Shown one piece after another: positions 8,594 through 10,953 of a stretch of 10,953 bases of DNA (positions are counted from its first letter, which is position 1; every line of letters begins with the position of its first letter). The stretch spans positions 1-10,953 of the forward strand of contig RBNI01006814.1 of assembly GCA_003990745.1 (NCBI GenBank), in the 5' to 3' direction. Made by a program: the position numbers and the translations under genes. The DNA comes from Jimgerdemannia flammicorona. Lineage: Eukaryota > Mucoromycota > Endogonomycetes > Endogonales > Endogonaceae. The notes under the pieces are model-generated. The model saw only the letters and a program-made list of their open reading frames with translations, was not told the origin of the DNA and made no database searches.

Positions 8594-9589
8594 TCAGTTA
8601 GGGCAGGCACTGGTCATGTGTCCTGTCTTTTGGCAATAGAAGCATGCTCCGCTTCTTCTAAGTTCATTCCTTTTGCCTTCAGTGAGTTTCTTAAAGGTAC
8701 TCGGCTGGGTGGATTCATGATTTCTGGATGTCCATGAAGTGGATGTTGAGGGAGCTTGGGATGCTTCATGCTTGAATTCTTCTTTCTTGGTCCAAGTCTT
8801 TTCCTTGATGTTGAATTGTTTTTGGGGCAGAATGGGTCCAGCTGTTAGGATCTGCTTGACCATAGTCTTGATTCTTGCTAGGCACCATTGTTGGTGGTCA
8901 CAACCAACTGGGCATTCTTGTTCTCAGATTTTCCTAGTAAGCCATTCAGGTAGAGCATTGAATAGATAATCTGCTCTAGTACCATTTCATGCTTCATCAT
9001 TGGCAATATATCCTAGGCCAACAGTGTTCAGGAGTAACTCGAGTTTTGTATAGAAGGTTTTGAATTTCTCCTTGCCATGTATATCAAATTTGAGGTTGTG
9101 GAGTTTTACTCAGGATTCAGCAATCATGGTTTTGCTGTGATATTGAGCAATCATGAGTTGTTTAAGTCCAGGGGCTGCAGGATGGGCTCCATATCCTGGG
9201 GTATTATTTGCTACATTCTGAGTAATTACTGTAGGTCAAGTGTCTCATGTGAGGGGTTTTTCAGGAAGGGTTCACCACCATTCTTTGGCAGGCCCTTGGA
9301 AGAATGTAACAACTTGGCAGACATAGGCTGTAGTGGTAGCAAAGAGTTGTTCCAGAGTGTGGTTTTGATTATTTGTCAGAACACGGTCAGCGACTCGTTC
9401 ATTGGTCCATTGATTGGCTTCGAAGTTGGTGTTAACTACACTAATGAAGCTTTGGACTTCTTATGCAATACTATTGAAGGTAGATAGACTCAGATTTTTT
9501 GTAGGTCGGGTCTGTTCAGCTAAGGCAGTAATGGTTGCTGCCATTATGGCTACCTGAGCTATAAGGTCTAGAATCTGTTGGATTGCCAT
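8594..9589 (-). other. Gag region with CCHC zinc knuckle
   Basis: This is the capsid/nucleocapsid part of the polyprotein, which would package element RNA into virus-like particles. From an in-frame Met at 9589, the sequence has a Ty3-type capsid lead-in (TFNSIA, a stop, then EVQSFISVVNTNFEANQW, 9400-9480). It continues with FFQGPAKEWW, LHNLKFD and YLFNALPEW. A basic region leads to a CCHC knuckle at 8603-8644 (CFYCQKTGHMTSAC: C-x2-C-x4-H-x4-C) that binds nucleic acid. Stops lie at 9461 (TAA) and 9272, 9245, 9236, 9110, 8987 and 8924 (TGA); the TGA at 8594 follows the knuckle. The original start is probably upstream of 9589, since Gln/Pro-rich sequence continues in frame to about 9724. Confidence 0.82.
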
Positions 9590-9870
9590 GTTGTTTACTG
9601 GAGGTAGTTGGACTACTAGTAGTGGTGTTACTAGTACTACTTGAGATACTAGTGCAGAGTGTGATGGAGTTCTTTGGGTCTGTGTAAGTTGCTGGAGTAA
9701 TAGTTGTGGGTCTGGAGTAAGGGCTTAATAGATAGCTATCTGTTACTGTATAGGTGTATTCTGTCCTGATGGAGATACATCTCCTTCATCACTCCTTTCT
9801 CCACTACCTTATCGGTCACAAGGTTTGGTAGACAACCTTCCGAGTCCCCTTTCCCCTATTATTACCCCCT
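9590..9870 (-). other. Gln/Pro-rich Gag leader region with TAA stops
   Basis: In the Gag frame this stretch reads as low-complexity sequence rich in Gln, Thr, Pro and Leu (for example LTPDPQLLLQQLTQTQ). It is crossed by TAA codons at 9809-9811, 9743-9745 and 9725-9727. Two of the TAA codons lie in Gln-rich context and could be decayed CAA. It is either the degraded N-terminal part of Gag or untranslated leader. Confidence 0.4.
9615..9653. repeat. Cluster of three ACTAGT palindromes
   Basis: ACTAGT occurs at 9615-9620, 9630-9635 and 9648-9653, within repeated tac/tag triplet sequence. In the Gag frame it encodes Leu-Val-rich low-complexity peptide. It is probably a decayed simple repeat in the Gag leader. 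Confidence 0.5.
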
Positions 9871-10056
9871 CTACCTCGGGTTGGTTTGCTGTGCCTGCAC
9901 AGGCATGGTGGGAGGAGGGCAATGGTGATGAGTTGCCCCTTTATCAGTGTCGGATCGGTGTCTTCTCCACTTTTTTGTAGTTTCTGGTGCCTTCAGCTGC
10001 ATCTGGAGTGCATCTGTTTTGGTGTGGCGCCTTCTTCCTTTTGCCATCGCCAACAA
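9871..10056 (-). other. Possible basic N-terminus of Gag, out of frame
   Basis: An open stretch in a different frame from Gag encodes a basic peptide (MAKGRRRHTKTDALQMQ, starting at about 10047) followed by Pro/Gln-rich sequence. Basic, low-complexity N-termini are common in fungal Gag proteins, and the position just upstream of the Gln-rich Gag leader fits. A frameshift near 9865-9880 would be needed to join it to the Gag frame. No homology is recognised, so this could equally be leader sequence read by chance. Confidence 0.3.
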
Positions 10057-10953
10057 GATATTGTCTCAGTATGTCTCAGGCTACATAGGGAGTTGGCCGA
10101 TCTTGGGTATCAAGTGCTCAGTGTAGGTTACCTACAGGTCCTCGGTGCCTGTGGTGGGGCCCTCTGGCTTTGGCGAGCTTCCCAGCAAGTGCGGTTCTGG
10201 CATAGGTGACTGCTTTTCAGGTGATGTCGGGATGGGAGGGGAGATGGCCATCACAGATAGGAGGAAGGGTGATTATGGTGAACCAGTAGAGTGCCAGGCT
10301 GGGGGCGGTCATTGAGGCTGGGGCAGGTACTGCTTCGGTGGGGCCTTTTGATTGGTGCGGCGTGGTTAGGTGGTAGGTGACACTCTCAGCTTCTTTTAGC
10401 AGATAGCAGGGTGAGGCCTCAGTCATCAGGGGGGGTCGGGGGGCCCGAGGCTACCCATTTCAGGCATCTTGGCTGCACTCAACTGGAACCAGGAGCTGAT
10501 ATGGCAACATGATCGAGGCCTGCAGGCTTGAGTAGTGGAGTATTGGGGGTTTTCTCCTGCCTTACGTGTAAGTCCTTTACTCACCTCAACTGGGAGAACC
10601 AGGCCCTACCCACCGTGTTGTACTTTGATGAGGGTTTTTTCTTTGTCTGTTATTCTCTTTGGGGTGGCAGGGGCTATTCTATTCGGCTCGGGCATGGCCT
10701 TATACATATGTTGGGTTCTCGGGCATGCGCTTTCGGTCGTTGGCGTATGGTTGGGTTCCCCTGGTGGTAGGGAGAGCATGGTGCATAGAATGAGGTGTGG
10801 GCCAATATAGGCCCTGCTGCGCCTGGCATAGTCGAGCTGCTGGACAATAGCTAGCCTAGGTTAATGGGGGGGCAGTGCTTGGTGGGTGGTGGGGGAGGGT
10901 TTTGGCCTATATAGTCTAGATTCCCTTCCAATAAAAATCCGCGAGACTTGAGT
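10057..10953. other. Right flank without genes; possible leader and 5' LTR of the gypsy element
   Basis: No convincing coding frame on either strand. The plus strand is G- and T-rich, and CpG is visibly more frequent than in the retroelement bodies. Its place upstream of Gag fits an LTR plus leader, and minus-strand TATA-like palindromes occur near the right edge. However, no TG...CA ends, clear tRNA primer-binding site or matching second LTR can be shown here. A short imperfect repeat (CTCAACTGG...AACCAGG) occurs at 10478-10493 and 10585-10603. A weak candidate primer-binding site beginning TGGCGA lies near 10050. Unrelated intergenic DNA is the alternative. Confidence 0.35.
10907..10914 (-). 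promoter_or_regulatory. TATA-like palindrome CTATATAG
   Basis: CTATATAG is self-complementary, so strand is not defined by the site itself. The minus strand is assigned because the gypsy element is read that way and an LTR promoter would be expected here. A related AATATAGG lies at 10803-10810. No transcript evidence exists. Confidence 0.2.

Larger units (their letters stand above)
5869..9724 (-). pseudogene. Gag-dUTPase-protease-RT-RNase H polyprotein, one frame, many stops
   Basis: A single minus-strand frame carries every domain from Gag to RNase H without a frame change from about 9724 to about 6075, so the ancestor was probably one continuous gag-pol ORF. I count 22 in-frame stops from 9463 to 6055. 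Eighteen are TGA (9272, 9245, 9236, 9110, 8987, 8924, 8594, 8261, 8141, 8033, 8000, 7868, 7697, 7295, 6920, 6719, 6527, 6055). Two are TAA (9461, 7610) and two TAG (7589, 7349). Several replace family-conserved Arg or Trp. One single-base slip near 6062-6075 moves the RNase H tail to the next frame. Further TAA codons at 9725 and 9743 lie in a Gln-rich stretch and may be decayed Gln codons. Confidence 0.85.
5830..10056 (-). mobile_element. Ty3/gypsy-like LTR retrotransposon with dUTPase, broken after RNase H
   Basis: This is a minus-strand element with Gag, dUTPase, aspartic protease, reverse transcriptase and RNase H in that order. RT before integrase is the Ty3/gypsy arrangement, and the RT and RNase H motifs are gypsy-like. 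Integrase, any chromodomain and the 3' LTR are missing. The element stops where the LINE 5' end begins, so the missing part may lie beyond the LINE outside the window. The right boundary is uncertain: it is 9725 if only the clear frame is counted, 10056 if a basic peptide upstream is the true Gag start, or further right if the flank is the 5' LTR. Stops and a frameshift make it non-autonomous. Confidence 0.85.

Noticed and set aside
9077..9487. Plus-strand open frame of 136 codons
   Set aside because: It overlaps the Gag coding strand, where the minus frame shows capsid-like sequence; no domain is visible in the plus frame.
5869..9724. Host genetic code with UGA read as an amino acid
   Set aside because: TAA and TAG also break the frame at conserved positions, TGG and CGA codons are used normally, and a matching C-to-T signature occurs at sense codons. 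Decay is the simpler reading, though the copy alignment described above would settle it.
10217..10426. Minus-strand open frame of 69 codons, in the same frame as Gag
   Set aside because: It has no recognisable motif and is separated from Gag by several stops over about 500 bases; the shared frame has a one-in-three chance.
10557..10600. Sequences resembling splice donors (GTAAGT on plus, GTGAGT on minus)
   Set aside because: Isolated six-base matches with no exon, branch site or acceptor to pair with.
10930..10935. AATAAA on the plus strand as a polyadenylation signal
   Set aside because: No plus-strand gene precedes it; a six-base AT-rich match is expected by chance.

Overview
The window looks like part of a transposon graveyard from a filamentous fungus, most likely a basidiomycete. 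That assignment is an inference from the style of the retroelement proteins, not from any host gene. No intact host gene, tRNA, rRNA or CRISPR array was recognised. Two retrotransposons account for almost everything, both read on the minus strand.

1 to about 5800: a nearly full-length LINE (non-LTR retrotransposon). ORF1 runs from an ATG at 5744 down to 3712. ORF2 starts at an ATG at 3680 and runs down to about 260. ORF2 carries an APE-type endonuclease, a linker, a reverse transcriptase and a C-terminal CCHC zinc finger, in the usual order. The 3' tail lies beyond the left edge.

About 5830 to about 9725, possibly to 10056: a Ty3/gypsy-like LTR element. Gag (with a CCHC knuckle), a dUTPase domain, a short Cys/His segment, a retropepsin, a reverse transcriptase and most of RNase H all lie in one reading frame, until a one-base slip near 6068. 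The element ends abruptly after RNase H. Integrase is absent, and the 5' end of the LINE sits at the break, which suggests the LINE inserted into the gypsy element.

10057 to 10953: no recognisable gene. It may hold the leader and 5' LTR of the gypsy element, but the partner LTR that would prove this is not in the window.

Both elements are dead. The gypsy frame has about 22 in-frame stops, 18 of them TGA, yet almost no frameshifts. Family-conserved residues are replaced in ways that C-to-T or G-to-A transitions explain (Arg to Cys, Gly to Arg, Asp to Asn, Glu to Lys). This fits cytosine methylation decay or a RIP-like process. Hits include the LINE RT motif FADD (now FAND) and the RNase H catalytic Glu position (now Lys). 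The most interesting item is the dUTPase between Gag and protease, the position it holds in betaretroviruses.
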